A DNA stretch of 60,765 bases from an uncultured Spirochaeta sp. (GTDB taxonomy: Bacteria > Spirochaetota > Spirochaetia > DSM-27196 > Alkalispirochaetaceae), in the NCBI GenBank assembly GCA_913030605.1, contig CAJWEZ010000023.1, positions 1-60,765 on the forward strand, read 5' to 3'. Within the stretch, counting starts at the first letter, position 1. Every line of letters begins with the position of its first letter. The position numbers were made by a program, and so were the translations under genes. This document shows, one piece after another, positions 10,187 through 18,531 of this stretch. The notes beneath the pieces are model-generated. The model was not told the origin of the DNA and did no database searches. It worked only from the letters and a program-made list of their open reading frames with translations.

Positions 10187-10621
10187 ATGGATATACCGAT
10201 GTCCATGAGCGGAACAGAGCAGTCGCGGGTCCAGACGCAGGTCGACGCGTTCAACCGCGCGATCGAGGGGAGCAACGACTCCAGCACGTCGCTGGGACGG
10301 GATGACTTTCTCAAGATTCTGATCACCCAGTTGCAGAACCAGGATCCCACCAAGCCGATGGAGGACAAGGAGTTCATCTCGCAGATGGCGCAGTTCTCCT
10401 CGCTGGAGCAGATGACCAACATCTCCCAGGGGTTCCGTGACATGAATACGCTCCTGAGTTCCAACCAGGCACTGTCGGTCCTCGGACGCACGGTGGAAGT
10501 CCAGTCGGGCGACCAGACGATCACCGGAACGGTGTCCAGTGTCACGAGCGGGGCGATGCCGCAGATCACCGTCGGTGACCAGCAGTACGACTATTCCAGC
10601 ATTCAACGGGTCATTCAGTAG
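10187..10621 (+). CDS. flgD: Flagellar hook assembly scaffold FlgD
   Basis: Hook-cap protein required for FlgE polymerisation. At 144 residues it is short and contains the FlgD core DDFLKILITQLQNQDPTKPM followed by EFISQMAQFSSLEQM. The ATG at 10187 is preceded by AAGGAGAAGGAG. It retains the conserved N-terminal part and lacks the long C-terminal Tudor/Fn3 region of enteric FlgD, as in several other phyla. Confidence 0.95.
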   Translation: MDIPMSMSGTEQSRVQTQVDAFNRAIEGSNDSSTSLGRDDFLKILITQLQNQDPTKPMEDKEFISQMAQFSSLEQMTNISQGFRDMNTLLSSNQALSVLGRTVEVQSGDQTITGTVSSVTSGAMPQITVGDQQYDYSSIQRVIQ

Positions 10622-10634
10622 GGGGTAGCGCGAT

Positions 10635-12047
10635 ATGATGCGATCGTTGTATTCGGGAGTCTCGGGACTCCAGAACCACCAGGTCCGGATGGACGTCATC
10701 GGAAACAACATTTCCAACGTCAACACGACCGGCTTTAAACGGGGTCGTGTGAACTTCCAGGACATGATCTCGCAGATGCGGCAGGGCCCCTCCAGTCCCA
10801 ACGAACGGGTGGGTGGTGTCAACCCGCAGCAGGTCGGTCTCGGCATGCAGGTTGCCACGATCGACACGATCCATACGCAGGGATCCCTGCAGACCACCGG
10901 CGTCAAGAGCGACGTAGCGGTTCGTGGCGAAGGGTTTTTCATGCTGCGCAACGGCGACGAGAACCTTTACACGCGGGCAGGCGCATTTGGCGTGGACTCC
11001 GAGGGATACCTGGTGAACCCCGCCAACGGGATGCGGGTACAGGGCTGGAACGCCCAGACCGTAGACGGCCAGCCGTTCATCAACAGCTCCGCCTCCGTGG
11101 AAGACCTCGTGATCCCCGTGGGAAGCAAGGACCCGGCACAGGAGACCTCCCAGGTGTACCTGGCCTCAAACCTCAACAAGAACACTCCGATCATTCCGGC
11201 GGACGCCACCGACACGCAGGTCCAGGAGGGTACGTGGACCGTTGAGTACGATGTCTACGACTCCTTCGGCGGAACCCACACGCTGCGTGTCGATTTTACG
11301 CGAAACCCCGATGCCGAGAACCAGTGGATCGGCACCGTCTCGATCGACCCGGAGGCCGATGCCGCCCCCAACCAGACGGTGGGTGTGAACGGCGTGAACT
11401 CCGCCGACGGCCAGACCTTCGTGGTGGAGTTCAACAACGACGGTACGCTACAGTCGGCACAGAACCCGGAGGGGGGACTCTCCAACCAGGACATGATCCA
11501 GGTGGACGTGACCTACGACGTACCGCGGACGAGTATTCCGATCGACCCCGACACGGGGCTTCCCCAGGACGGCCCCGTGCAGCAGACGTTCACGCTGAAT
11601 CTGGGGCAGCAGGGCAGTTTCGTCGACTCCATGACGCAGTACGCCAGCGAGAGTTCCACCCGGGTGTACAGCCAGGATGGCTATCCCATGGGCTACCTCG
11701 AGGACTACCGGATCGACCAGAACGGGATCATCACGGGGATCTTCTCCAACGGGAACAACCGGGAACTGGGGCAGATCGCCCTGGCGACGTTCCGCAATCC
11801 CGGTGGACTGGAGAAAGCCGGTGACACAGCCTTCGTGGAATCGCTCAACTCGGGACTCGCCAACGTCGGCACCGTCGGTGTCGCCGGGAAGGGAACGATC
11901 ATGGCCGGCGCCCTGGAGATGAGCAACGTGGACCTTGCGGAGCAGTTCACCGACATGATCGTGACCCAGCGCGGATTTCAGGCCAACAGTCGAACGATCC
12001 AGACCAGCGATCAGATGCTCCAGGAAGTCTTAACACTCAAACGGTAA
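10635..12047 (+). CDS. flgE: Flagellar hook protein FlgE, Cys178 replaced by Ser
   Basis: Hook subunit, 470 residues, starting at ATG 10635 (a second ATG follows). The N-terminal rod/hook motif VRMDVIGNNISNVNTTGF and C-terminal helix MIVTQRGFQANSRTIQTSD are intact. In spirochetes, hook subunits are covalently joined by lysinoalanine between Lys165 and Cys178 (Treponema denticola numbering). Lys165 is present here at exactly residue 165 (AAG 11127-11129). Residue 178 is Ser (TCA 11166-11168), followed by the conserved Asn179. The whole protein contains no cysteine. Either the cross-link is absent, or Ser supplies the dehydroalanine. Confidence 0.97.
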   Translation: MMRSLYSGVSGLQNHQVRMDVIGNNISNVNTTGFKRGRVNFQDMISQMRQGPSSPNERVGGVNPQQVGLGMQVATIDTIHTQGSLQTTGVKSDVAVRGEGFFMLRNGDENLYTRAGAFGVDSEGYLVNPANGMRVQGWNAQTVDGQPFINSSASVEDLVIPVGSKDPAQETSQVYLASNLNKNTPIIPADATDTQVQEGTWTVEYDVYDSFGGTHTLRVDFTRNPDAENQWIGTVSIDPEADAAPNQTVGVNGVNSADGQTFVVEFNNDGTLQSAQNPEGGLSNQDMIQVDVTYDVPRTSIPIDPDTGLPQDGPVQQTFTLNLGQQGSFVDSMTQYASESSTRVYSQDGYPMGYLEDYRIDQNGIITGIFSNGNNRELGQIALATFRNPGGLEKAGDTAFVESLNSGLANVGTVGVAGKGTIMAGALEMSNVDLAEQFTDMIVTQRGFQANSRTIQTSDQMLQEVLTLKR

Positions 12048-12067
12048 TGGGAGTACCTTAGTCGGGG

Positions 12068-12265
12068 ATGATCCAGGTAACACGACTTGACGGGCGCGAG
12101 TTTTACATCAATCCGCACCAGATCGAGTACATTGAGCTGAACCCCGACACGACACTGATCATGCTTTCGGGCAAACGTCTGATAGTCCGTGAGGACTATC
12201 AGACAGTTCTGGAGCGGATCATCGACTACCGTCGTGAGATCGGCGTCTTCAAGAACGAGGAGTAG
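12068..12265 (+). CDS. flbD: Flagellar protein FlbD (SwrD-like)
   Basis: Small protein of 65 residues, MIQVTRLDGREFYINPHQIEYIE at the start, matching the FlbD family found between flgE and motA in spirochetes and Firmicutes. In Bacillus the homologue SwrD raises flagellar power by affecting stators. It sits directly before motA with a 6-nt gap, consistent with a stator-related role. Start ATG 12068 follows GGGG at 12063-12066. Confidence 0.9.
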   Translation: MIQVTRLDGREFYINPHQIEYIELNPDTTLIMLSGKRLIVREDYQTVLERIIDYRREIGVFKNEE

Positions 12266-12271
12266 CACCGG

Positions 12272-13057
12272 ATGGATCTTGGAACGATAATCGGCGTCAC
12301 TCTCGGAGTGGTCATGGTGGTCATGGGGATCGTCCTCGGCGGTGTCGGTCTCGGACCGTACCTCAGTATCGACTCCGTGCTCATCACGATTCTCGGATCC
12401 TTCGGGGCGATGATGGTGGCGCAGCCGATGAGCCGTATGCTCGGCATCATGGGCTACATGAAGCACGTCTTCAACACCACATCGTGGAACGAGGAGGAAC
12501 TGATCAGTCAACTGGTCGGCTTCTCGGATCGCGCCCGCAAGGAAGGCCTGCTGGCGCTTGAGGACAACCTGGACGCGGTTGAGGACGAGTTTATGCGCAA
12601 GGGCATTCAGCTCGTCGTTGACGGTACCGACCCCGACATCATCAAGAGTATTCTGTACGCGGATCTCAACCAGCTGCAGTCCCGCCACGAGGTGGGCATC
12701 AAGCTGTTTGACGACTGGTCCAAAATCGCTCCGGCCTTCGGGATGATCGGAACACTGGTCGGTCTGATCGCCATGCTCGGGAGCATCGGCGGTGATACCG
12801 CGGCGATCGGTCGTGGTATGCAGACCGCCCTGGTGACAACGCTGTACGGGTCGTTCTTCGCCAACCTGTTCCTCATCCCCTTCAAGAGCAAACTGGAAGA
12901 CCGCGACAAGGATGAAAGCCGGGTGAAGGAAATCGTGATCGAGGGTATTCTTTCGATACAGAGCGGTGACAACCCGCGTATCCTTCTGGAGAAGCTGGTG
13001 TCGTTCCTGCCGCCGGATCAGCGACAGGCGGTCCGACAGGAGAGCGGCGCCGACTGA
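12272..13057 (+). CDS. motA: Flagellar stator protein MotA
   Basis: Stator ion-channel subunit with four transmembrane segments. The 261-residue sequence starts MDLGTIIGVTLGVVMVVMGI, carries the cytoplasmic loop, and has the conserved Pro-containing segment KIAPAFGMIGTLVGLIAMLG near residues 150-170 followed by the last membrane helix. It precedes motB by 27 nt. Length is typical for non-enteric MotA. Confidence 0.96.
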   Translation: MDLGTIIGVTLGVVMVVMGIVLGGVGLGPYLSIDSVLITILGSFGAMMVAQPMSRMLGIMGYMKHVFNTTSWNEEELISQLVGFSDRARKEGLLALEDNLDAVEDEFMRKGIQLVVDGTDPDIIKSILYADLNQLQSRHEVGIKLFDDWSKIAPAFGMIGTLVGLIAMLGSIGGDTAAIGRGMQTALVTTLYGSFFANLFLIPFKSKLEDRDKDESRVKEIVIEGILSIQSGDNPRILLEKLVSFLPPDQRQAVRQESGAD

Positions 13058-13084
13058 CGCCGGCGGTGATGCTGGAGGAAAGCC

Positions 13085-13816
13085 ATGGCTGAGCAGACAA
13101 AATGCAAAAAGTGTCCCCCGGAGGGCGCGCCGGACTATATGCTCACCTACGGCGACATGGTCACGCTGCTGCTGACCTTTTTCGTCATGCTCCTGCAGCC
13201 GACCACGATCGACCAGTACGAGCTGCGTCTGATTCTGGCGGCGTTTCCGGGACTCGGCGCCGACGCCGGCGGAAACACGCTGGAGGCGGGGCGTCTGGCG
13301 GAACTCGGAAACACGGTGGAATCGCTCCCGTCGATGGACCAGGGACGGGCCCTGGACAAGGCACGGCGCAACGCGGTGAGTATCTTCAATCCCGAGATCC
13401 AGTCACAACAGGTACGGGTCCAGGAGGATGAACGGGGGCTTGTCATTTCCCTTGCCTCGGACGCCTTCTTCGATCCCGCCAGCGCCGAGGTCAATATTGA
13501 GCAGACGCGTGAGATTCTGCAGAAACTCGCGCAGCTGCTCAACGACCCGGACCTGTCGGGACGGACGTTCCGGATCGAGGGACACACCGACAACATCCCC
13601 ACGGATCCCAACGGCCCCTGGGATTCAAACTGGGAGCTTTCCGCCGCCCGGGCGGTGAACGTCCTGCAGTACCTCACGGAGTTCGGGGTCAACGACGACC
13701 AGTTCCAGGTCATGGGACTCGCCGATACGCGGCCGCTGTACGACAACGATACCGAAGAGGGGCGTGCGTACAACCGGCGGGTCGACGTCATCATCCTTTC
13801 CGACGGCCACCTCTGA
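13085..13816 (+). CDS. motB: Flagellar stator protein MotB
   Basis: Stator subunit anchoring MotA to peptidoglycan. The single N-terminal transmembrane helix carries the ion-binding Asp in YMLTYGDMVTLLLTFFVML (about residues 19-37). The C-terminal OmpA/MotB domain contains IEGHTDNIPTDPN and a terminal NRRVDVIIL. At 243 residues it is compact. The start ATG 13085 has GGAGGAAAGCC upstream. Confidence 0.96.
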   Translation: MAEQTKCKKCPPEGAPDYMLTYGDMVTLLLTFFVMLLQPTTIDQYELRLILAAFPGLGADAGGNTLEAGRLAELGNTVESLPSMDQGRALDKARRNAVSIFNPEIQSQQVRVQEDERGLVISLASDAFFDPASAEVNIEQTREILQKLAQLLNDPDLSGRTFRIEGHTDNIPTDPNGPWDSNWELSAARAVNVLQYLTEFGVNDDQFQVMGLADTRPLYDNDTEEGRAYNRRVDVIILSDGHL

Positions 13817-13846
13817 GCGCGCCGCGGGATTGTCAGGAGGCACACC

Positions 13847-14410
13847 ATGTCCGACGAGATTTTTGACGCGGATGAAGAGTCCGGTGGCGACGAGCAGCCA
13901 CAACAGACGGGAAAGAAGAAGATCGGGTTTCTGCCCGCCATCGTCATCGACATCCTCAAATGGACCGCCATCGTTGTCGGGGCGATCATCTTTATCGTTG
14001 TCACCGTGGTGATCACCGTGCGGACGATCAACTCCGGGAATCAGGCGACCGCGACCCGACTGCCGCTGGGCAGCGAGTACGAAGAGGGCTCGGCTCCATT
14101 GCTGGAGTGGTACAGCCAGATCGGTGAAATCCGCGGGGTCACCGCCGACGAGGTGCGCCGAACGTTCATCGTGAGCGTACACATCGGCTACGAACCGGAG
14201 AGCGAGGCGACGCTCCAGGAGCTGATCAGCCGCAAGGTTCAGATCACCGAGGCGATCGCGGAGTACTTCTCGGCACGAACGGTCGACGAGCTGCAGGGGA
14301 TCGAGAACCGGCAGCGCGCGAAGCAGGAGCTTCGCGAGGAGATCAACCGCATCATGACCAACGACGTGAGAGATGTGGCGTTCGAACGATACGAATTCTT
14401 AGAATTCTAG
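13847..14410 (+). CDS. fliL: Flagellar basal body-associated protein FliL
   Basis: Single-pass membrane protein that surrounds and supports stators. The 187 residues comprise an acidic cytoplasmic N-terminus (about 25 residues), a transmembrane helix (about residues 40-62) and a periplasmic stomatin-like domain ending FERYEFLEF. The start ATG 13847 follows CAGGAGGCACACC. It lies between motB and fliM as in other spirochetes. A 74-nt gap with a small hairpin separates it from fliM. Confidence 0.93.
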   Translation: MSDEIFDADEESGGDEQPQQTGKKKIGFLPAIVIDILKWTAIVVGAIIFIVVTVVITVRTINSGNQATATRLPLGSEYEEGSAPLLEWYSQIGEIRGVTADEVRRTFIVSVHIGYEPESEATLQELISRKVQITEAIAEYFSARTVDELQGIENRQRAKQELREEINRIMTNDVRDVAFERYEFLEF

Positions 14411-14424
14411 AAAACGTCGATATT

Positions 14425-14440
14425 CGGCTTGCAAAAGCCG
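14425..14440 (+). promoter_or_regulatory. Small hairpin with GCAA tetraloop upstream of fliM
   Basis: Six paired bases (14425-14430 with 14435-14440) close a GCAA loop of the stable GNRA type in the fliL-fliM gap. The gap (14411-14484) is A-rich relative to its surroundings. No T-tract follows, so termination is unlikely; an mRNA processing or stability role is possible. Function is not shown by the sequence. Confidence 0.3.
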
Positions 14441-14484
14441 CGATGTTGTGCAAAAAATGGTACAGGGAGGGGTAGACCTGTAGT

Positions 14485-15510
14485 ATGAATGAAGTCCTGT
14501 CTCAGGATGAGATAGACCAGCTTCTCACGGCAATCTCGTCCGGTGACGTCGAGACCGATGAACTTTCGCAGCCCACAGAGTCGCGAAAGATCAAGATCTA
14601 CGACTTCAAGCGTCCGGACAAGTTTTCCAAGGAGCAGATCCGCACCGTCTCGATCATGCACGAGACCTTTGCCCGTCTCACAACCACGGCGCTCAGCGCC
14701 CAGTTGCGGAGTCTGGTCCAGGTTCACGTCGCGAGCGTTGATCAGCTCACGTACGAGGAGTTCATTCGGTCGATCCCCAACCCCACAACGCTGGGCGTCA
14801 TTAACATGGATCCCCTGAAGGGGTCCGCGATTCTCGAGGTCGATCCCGCCATTACCTTCGCCATCATCGACCGGCTGTTCGGCGGCCAGGGCGAGGGCAC
14901 AAAGGTCACGCGGGACCTTACGGACATTGAGACCACCGTCATGGAGGGGATCATCGTTCGGATCCTCGGAAACATGCGCGAGGCGTGGTCCCAGGTGATC
15001 GACCTTCGGCCGCGTCTGGGGCAGATCGAAACCAACCCCCAGTTTGCCCAGATCGTTCCGCCGTCGGAAATGGTCGTGCTCGTTACGCTCGAGACCAAGG
15101 TCGGCGAGGTCGAGGGGATGATGAACTTCTGTATCCCCTACCTGACGATCGAGCCGATCATCTCCAAGCTGTCGGCGCAGTACTGGTACTCCTCGGTTCG
15201 TCGTGGTGCCACCACGGAGAACCTCAATATTCTCCGCGACCGGCTCGCGACGATCGCCGTGCCCATGGTCGTTGAGATCGGGGCCATGGAGCTTACCGTG
15301 CGGGACGTGCTGTCCCTGACCGTCGGTGACGTGGTACGCCTGCCCGAGGCGCACATCAACGACAAAATGGCGCTCCGTGTCGGTGACCGCAAGAAGTTCT
15401 GGTGCAAGCCGGGACAGATCGGGAACAAGCTCGCGGTACAGGTCACCGGCAAGATAGAGGAGATCGAGACTGAAGAGTTTGAAGAGCTGGTTGCGGAAGA
15501 AGGAGAGTAG
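14485..15510 (+). CDS. fliM: Flagellar motor switch protein FliM
   Basis: C-ring protein that binds phosphorylated CheY. The N-terminal CheY-binding peptide is LSQDEIDQLLTAI (residues 4-16), followed by the CheC-like middle domain (DFKRPDKFSKEQIRTVSIMHE at the entry, split here: DFKRPDKF, then SIMHE) and a C-terminal SpoA domain. The 341-residue length is typical. The start ATG 14485 follows GGGAGGGGT at a longer than usual distance. fliY begins 3 nt after its stop. Confidence 0.97.
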   Translation: MNEVLSQDEIDQLLTAISSGDVETDELSQPTESRKIKIYDFKRPDKFSKEQIRTVSIMHETFARLTTTALSAQLRSLVQVHVASVDQLTYEEFIRSIPNPTTLGVINMDPLKGSAILEVDPAITFAIIDRLFGGQGEGTKVTRDLTDIETTVMEGIIVRILGNMREAWSQVIDLRPRLGQIETNPQFAQIVPPSEMVVLVTLETKVGEVEGMMNFCIPYLTIEPIISKLSAQYWYSSVRRGATTENLNILRDRLATIAVPMVVEIGAMELTVRDVLSLTVGDVVRLPEAHINDKMALRVGDRKKFWCKPGQIGNKLAVQVTGKIEEIETEEFEELVAEEGE

Positions 15511-15513
15511 GGA

Positions 15514-16650
15514 ATGAGTGACGGTTCACTGTCCCAGGACGAAATTGATGCACTGCTAGCTGGTACCGGCAATATCGATCTCGGTGACAGTTCGGGAGGT
15601 GGCGACTCGTCGGTCTCTTCGGATTCCCTCTCCGGTCTCAAGGCGGCGCTTTCGGAAACGGTGGCGCAGCAGCAGTCGAACATGGCGATGATTACCGGCA
15701 ACGAGGTCGAGGTGTCGCCGCCCACCGTGAATGGTGGGGCGCCCAGCGGCCTCAGCGGCGACATGGTCCAGATCGTGTTCAATCTCGGTGACGCCGGCGG
15801 TCACGGGTACGTAATGAGCGCCGATGACGCGCTGAAGTTTGCCTCCGCATCCATGGGCCTCGACGGGGTGGAACTCGACGATGCCGCCCTCAACGCGGTG
15901 CAGGAGGTGTTTTCCCAGGTCGCGGGCCCGGTGATCAACACGCTGAGTGAAAAGACCGGTGCCACGATCATGCCGGAGCCGGCGCAGGCGAGCACGGTCG
16001 ACGCCGGTTCGTTGACGATGCCGGACGGGCCGGTGTACGCCAGATACACCATCACCGTGGGGGATGACTCCGCGGTTGTCTACGAGCTCTTTGAACAGAG
16101 TTTTGCGGCACGCCTTCAGGGCGGTGGCCAGGCTGCCGGTGGCATGCAGGGAGGCATGCCCGGCGGCATGCAGCAGCAGCCTCAGATGGGTCAGCAGCAG
16201 CAGGCTCCGCAGCAGTTCGGGGGCGGCTTCGACATGGGTGGTGGCATGCAGGGAGGCGGCGGCATGGGCAACATGGGCGGCATGGGCAACATGATGGGCG
16301 GCGGCGGTGGAATGCCGGGCTTCGGCGGCGGTGCCAACGTTCAGTCCGTGCAGTTCCCGAATCTCCAGCAGCAGGGCGCCAGTGGTGAGCAAGGCAACAT
16401 CGGCCTGCTCATGGACGTCTACATGGAGATGACCGTCGAACTCGGTCGAACCAAGAAGCTCATCCGGGAGATCCTCGGGATGGGTGAGGGCACCATTATC
16501 GAGCTGGACAAGCTCGCCGGTGAGCCCGTCGATATTCTCGTGAATCACAAACTGATCGCCAAGGGAGAGGTTGTCGTCATCGACGAGAACTTCGGCGTTC
16601 GTGTAACAGAGATCGTTTCACCAATGGAGCGTGTAAGCGATATGACATGA
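15514..16650 (+). CDS. fliY: Flagellar motor switch protein FliY (FliN with CheC-like domain)
   Basis: C-ring protein of 378 residues. It opens with a second FliM-like CheY-binding peptide (LSQDEIDALLAG), continues with a CheC-like domain (about residues 70-195), a Gly/Met/Gln-rich linker (about residues 200-275) and a C-terminal FliN/SpoA domain (VELGRTKKLIREILGMGEGT). In active CheC/FliY phosphatases a helix carries Glu-x-x-Asn; here the matching helix reads EVFSQVAG, so CheY-P phosphatase activity looks doubtful. It starts 3 nt after fliM. Confidence 0.92.
   Translation: MSDGSLSQDEIDALLAGTGNIDLGDSSGGGDSSVSSDSLSGLKAALSETVAQQQSNMAMITGNEVEVSPPTVNGGAPSGLSGDMVQIVFNLGDAGGHGYVMSADDALKFASASMGLDGVELDDAALNAVQEVFSQVAGPVINTLSEKTGATIMPEPAQASTVDAGSLTMPDGPVYARYTITVGDDSAVVYELFEQSFAARLQGGGQAAGGMQGGMPGGMQQQPQMGQQQQAPQQFGGGFDMGGGMQGGGGMGNMGGMGNMMGGGGGMPGFGGGANVQSVQFPNLQQQGASGEQGNIGLLMDVYMEMTVELGRTKKLIREILGMGEGTIIELDKLAGEPVDILVNHKLIAKGEVVVIDENFGVRVTEIVSPMERVSDMT
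16115..16340 (+). repeat. Gly/Met/Gln-rich low-complexity segment inside fliY
   Basis: About 75 codons of repeated Gly-Gly-Met, Met-Gly-Gly-Met and Gln runs, built from recurring GGCGGCATG-type units. It separates the CheC-like domain from the FliN domain and probably forms a flexible tether. Such repeats can slip during replication, so length variation between strains is expected. Confidence 0.75.
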
Positions 16651-16712
16651 CGTGACAGCGCCGGTGGCGGGGCGGCAGACCCAAGACCGGCGAACGTACA
16701 GGGAGGGGAACA

Positions 16713-17432
16713 CTGAAACGTACACGTCTTGCGAGCATTGTCCTCATTGCAGGGCTGCTCTGGGTTTCCGCACAATCACTGTATTCTCAGTCCGCCGACG
16801 GGACAGATCCCGCCGTTCCGGGGGAGACGTCCGTACCCGCCGCTGGGTCGACGGCCGACTCGGGCGGAGGCGCTCCGGCGACCGGCCGGATCGACCTGCC
16901 CCCGGAGGACGAGCTCGTTTTCGCCGGTGGTGAATCCGCAACGGGGCAGCAGGCGCCGGCGGCGGAGGGAGATCTTTCGGCATTCGGCATCTGGGACCTG
17001 CTGCGTATGGTTCTGGTGCTCCTGCTGGTGGTTGGCGCGGTCTATGGTCTGGTGATGCTCCTCCGACGGCGTGTGGGGGGCGATGATCCCGACGCAGACT
17101 CGCCGATACGGGTCTTGGCGTCGCGAAATCTGGGAGGGAACCGCGATCTGCACGTCGTCATGATCGGGAAGTCGGTGATGCTGCTGGGAGGCGCCGACGC
17201 CGGCGTTCAACTGATCAAGACGATCGAGGATCAGGAAACGATCGACGAGCTGGTTCTCGCTCATTCCGCCGCCGCCCCCGCCAGTCGTCGGACGTTTGGC
17301 GGCATGCTCTCGCAGTGGTTGGGTAACCTCACGGTCCCCGGTGCCGGAGCGAAGGGTGACGGGGCCGGCTCCGGCGGCAACGCGACGGGGTTTCTCCGGT
17401 CGCAGCAGGACCGGCTGAGGCAGATGAGATGA
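16713..17432 (+). CDS. fliO: Flagellar export protein FliO (FliZ), CTG start
   Basis: Membrane protein assisting assembly of the FliPQR export gate. The 239-residue product has a signal-like N-terminus (LKRTRLASIVLIAGLLWVSA), a disordered periplasmic stretch, a transmembrane helix (about residues 93-115) and the cytoplasmic FliO domain (PIRVLASRNLGGNRDLHVV). No ATG, GTG or TTG exists in frame between the upstream stop (16653) and the signal peptide; the only start with a good Shine-Dalgarno (AGGGAGGGG, 16700-16708) is CTG 16713. It overlaps fliP by 4 nt (ATGA). Confidence 0.85.
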   Translation: MKRTRLASIVLIAGLLWVSAQSLYSQSADGTDPAVPGETSVPAAGSTADSGGGAPATGRIDLPPEDELVFAGGESATGQQAPAAEGDLSAFGIWDLLRMVLVLLLVVGAVYGLVMLLRRRVGGDDPDADSPIRVLASRNLGGNRDLHVVMIGKSVMLLGGADAGVQLIKTIEDQETIDELVLAHSAAAPASRRTFGGMLSQWLGNLTVPGAGAKGDGAGSGGNATGFLRSQQDRLRQMR

Positions 17433-18262
17433 CGCGCCGGCGTATCGCGTACCTGGCGCTGGTCCTCCTGGTGGTGGCGTCGTCGGGGACCCTGTCGGCG
17501 CAATCGGTGCGAAACTCCGGAGCCAACACCCTGGCGGACCCGTTGCTCAACCCGGCCACCGGCGAGCAGGGACTGCAGATTCCGTTCGTGGATCTCCAGC
17601 TTCGGGGGCCGGACGGCGGGCAGGAGGTCGCGTTTTCACTGCGGCTGCTGCTCATGCTGGCGGTGCTCAGCCTGGCGCCCTCGATCATCATCATCATGAC
17701 CAGCTTCCTGCGCATCGCCATCGTGCTGGATTTCGTCAAACGCGCGCTTTCCCTGCAGCAGGTTCCCCCGACGCAGGTGCTGATGGGCATCGCGCTGTTC
17801 ATCACGCTCTTTCTGATGTGGCCCACGTTGAACCAGATCTACGAGGACGCGTACGTACCCCTCCAGAACGGCGAGATCGGTCTGGAAGAGGCGTACACCC
17901 GGTTCGAGCAACCGATGCGCGTGTTCATGTTCCGGCAGATGCAGGGAGATCCGTCCAGCGTGGCTCTGTTTATGCGCATGGCCGACCTGCCGCGCCCGGA
18001 TACGCTCGCCGATGTGCCGACCTACGTGCTCATCCCGGGGTTTATCCTCCACGAGCTCACCGTCGCGTTCAAGATCGGTATTCTGCTGTTCATTCCGTTC
18101 ATCATCGTCGACATGGTGGTCGCCTCGACCCTGATGTCCATGGGTATGATCATGTTGCCCCCGATCATGATCTCGCTCCCGTTCAAGCTCATTCTGTTCG
18201 TCCTCGTAGACGGATGGAATCTGATCGTTCAACAGCTGGTCGCCAGCTTTGGAGGGTTCTGA
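17429..18262 (+). CDS. fliP: Flagellar export gate protein FliP
   Basis: Core subunit of the type III export gate. The 277-residue protein has a cleavable-type signal peptide (residues 1-22), then the FliP membrane core with SLAPSIIIIMTSFLRIAIVL and the C-terminal block IDMVVASTLMSMGMIMLPP-like segment seen as VDMVVASTLMSMGMIM. ATGA overlaps link it to fliO upstream and fliQ downstream. Confidence 0.97.
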   Translation: MTRRRIAYLALVLLVVASSGTLSAQSVRNSGANTLADPLLNPATGEQGLQIPFVDLQLRGPDGGQEVAFSLRLLLMLAVLSLAPSIIIIMTSFLRIAIVLDFVKRALSLQQVPPTQVLMGIALFITLFLMWPTLNQIYEDAYVPLQNGEIGLEEAYTRFEQPMRVFMFRQMQGDPSSVALFMRMADLPRPDTLADVPTYVLIPGFILHELTVAFKIGILLFIPFIIVDMVVASTLMSMGMIMLPPIMISLPFKLILFVLVDGWNLIVQQLVASFGGF

Positions 18263-18531
18263 TGGATCTTGGATTCGCGGTCATGGTGTTCCGCACAGGG
18301 ATTTTCCAGCTCCTCGTGGTTGCCGCCCCGGCTCTGGTGATCGGCATGGTGACCGGCCTGATCGTCAGCATTTTCCAGGCCACCACCAGCATTCAGGAGC
18401 AGACACTTACCTTTGTGCCCAAGATCGCTGCGATTCTCCTGTCGCTGCTGTTCTTCGGCCCGTGGATGATGCAAATGCTCATTCAGTACACGATCACGCT
18501 CATGAATCAGATTCCGCAGATGGCAGGCTGA
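18262..18531 (+). CDS. fliQ: Flagellar export gate protein FliQ
   Basis: Small two-helix export gate subunit, 89 residues. It begins MDLGFAVMVFRTGIFQLLVV and has the FliQ signature GLIVSIFQATTSIQEQTLTF. The ATG at 18262 shares its A with the fliP stop, and the stop overlaps the fliR ATG at 18531. Length is exactly that expected. Confidence 0.96.
   Translation: MDLGFAVMVFRTGIFQLLVVAAPALVIGMVTGLIVSIFQATTSIQEQTLTFVPKIAAILLSLLFFGPWMMQMLIQYTITLMNQIPQMAG

Noticed and set aside
17818..18531. 237-codon plus frame suggesting a fliP-fliQ fusion
   Set aside because: The first two thirds are out of frame with fliP. Only the last 89 codons from ATG 18262 are real and correspond to fliQ.
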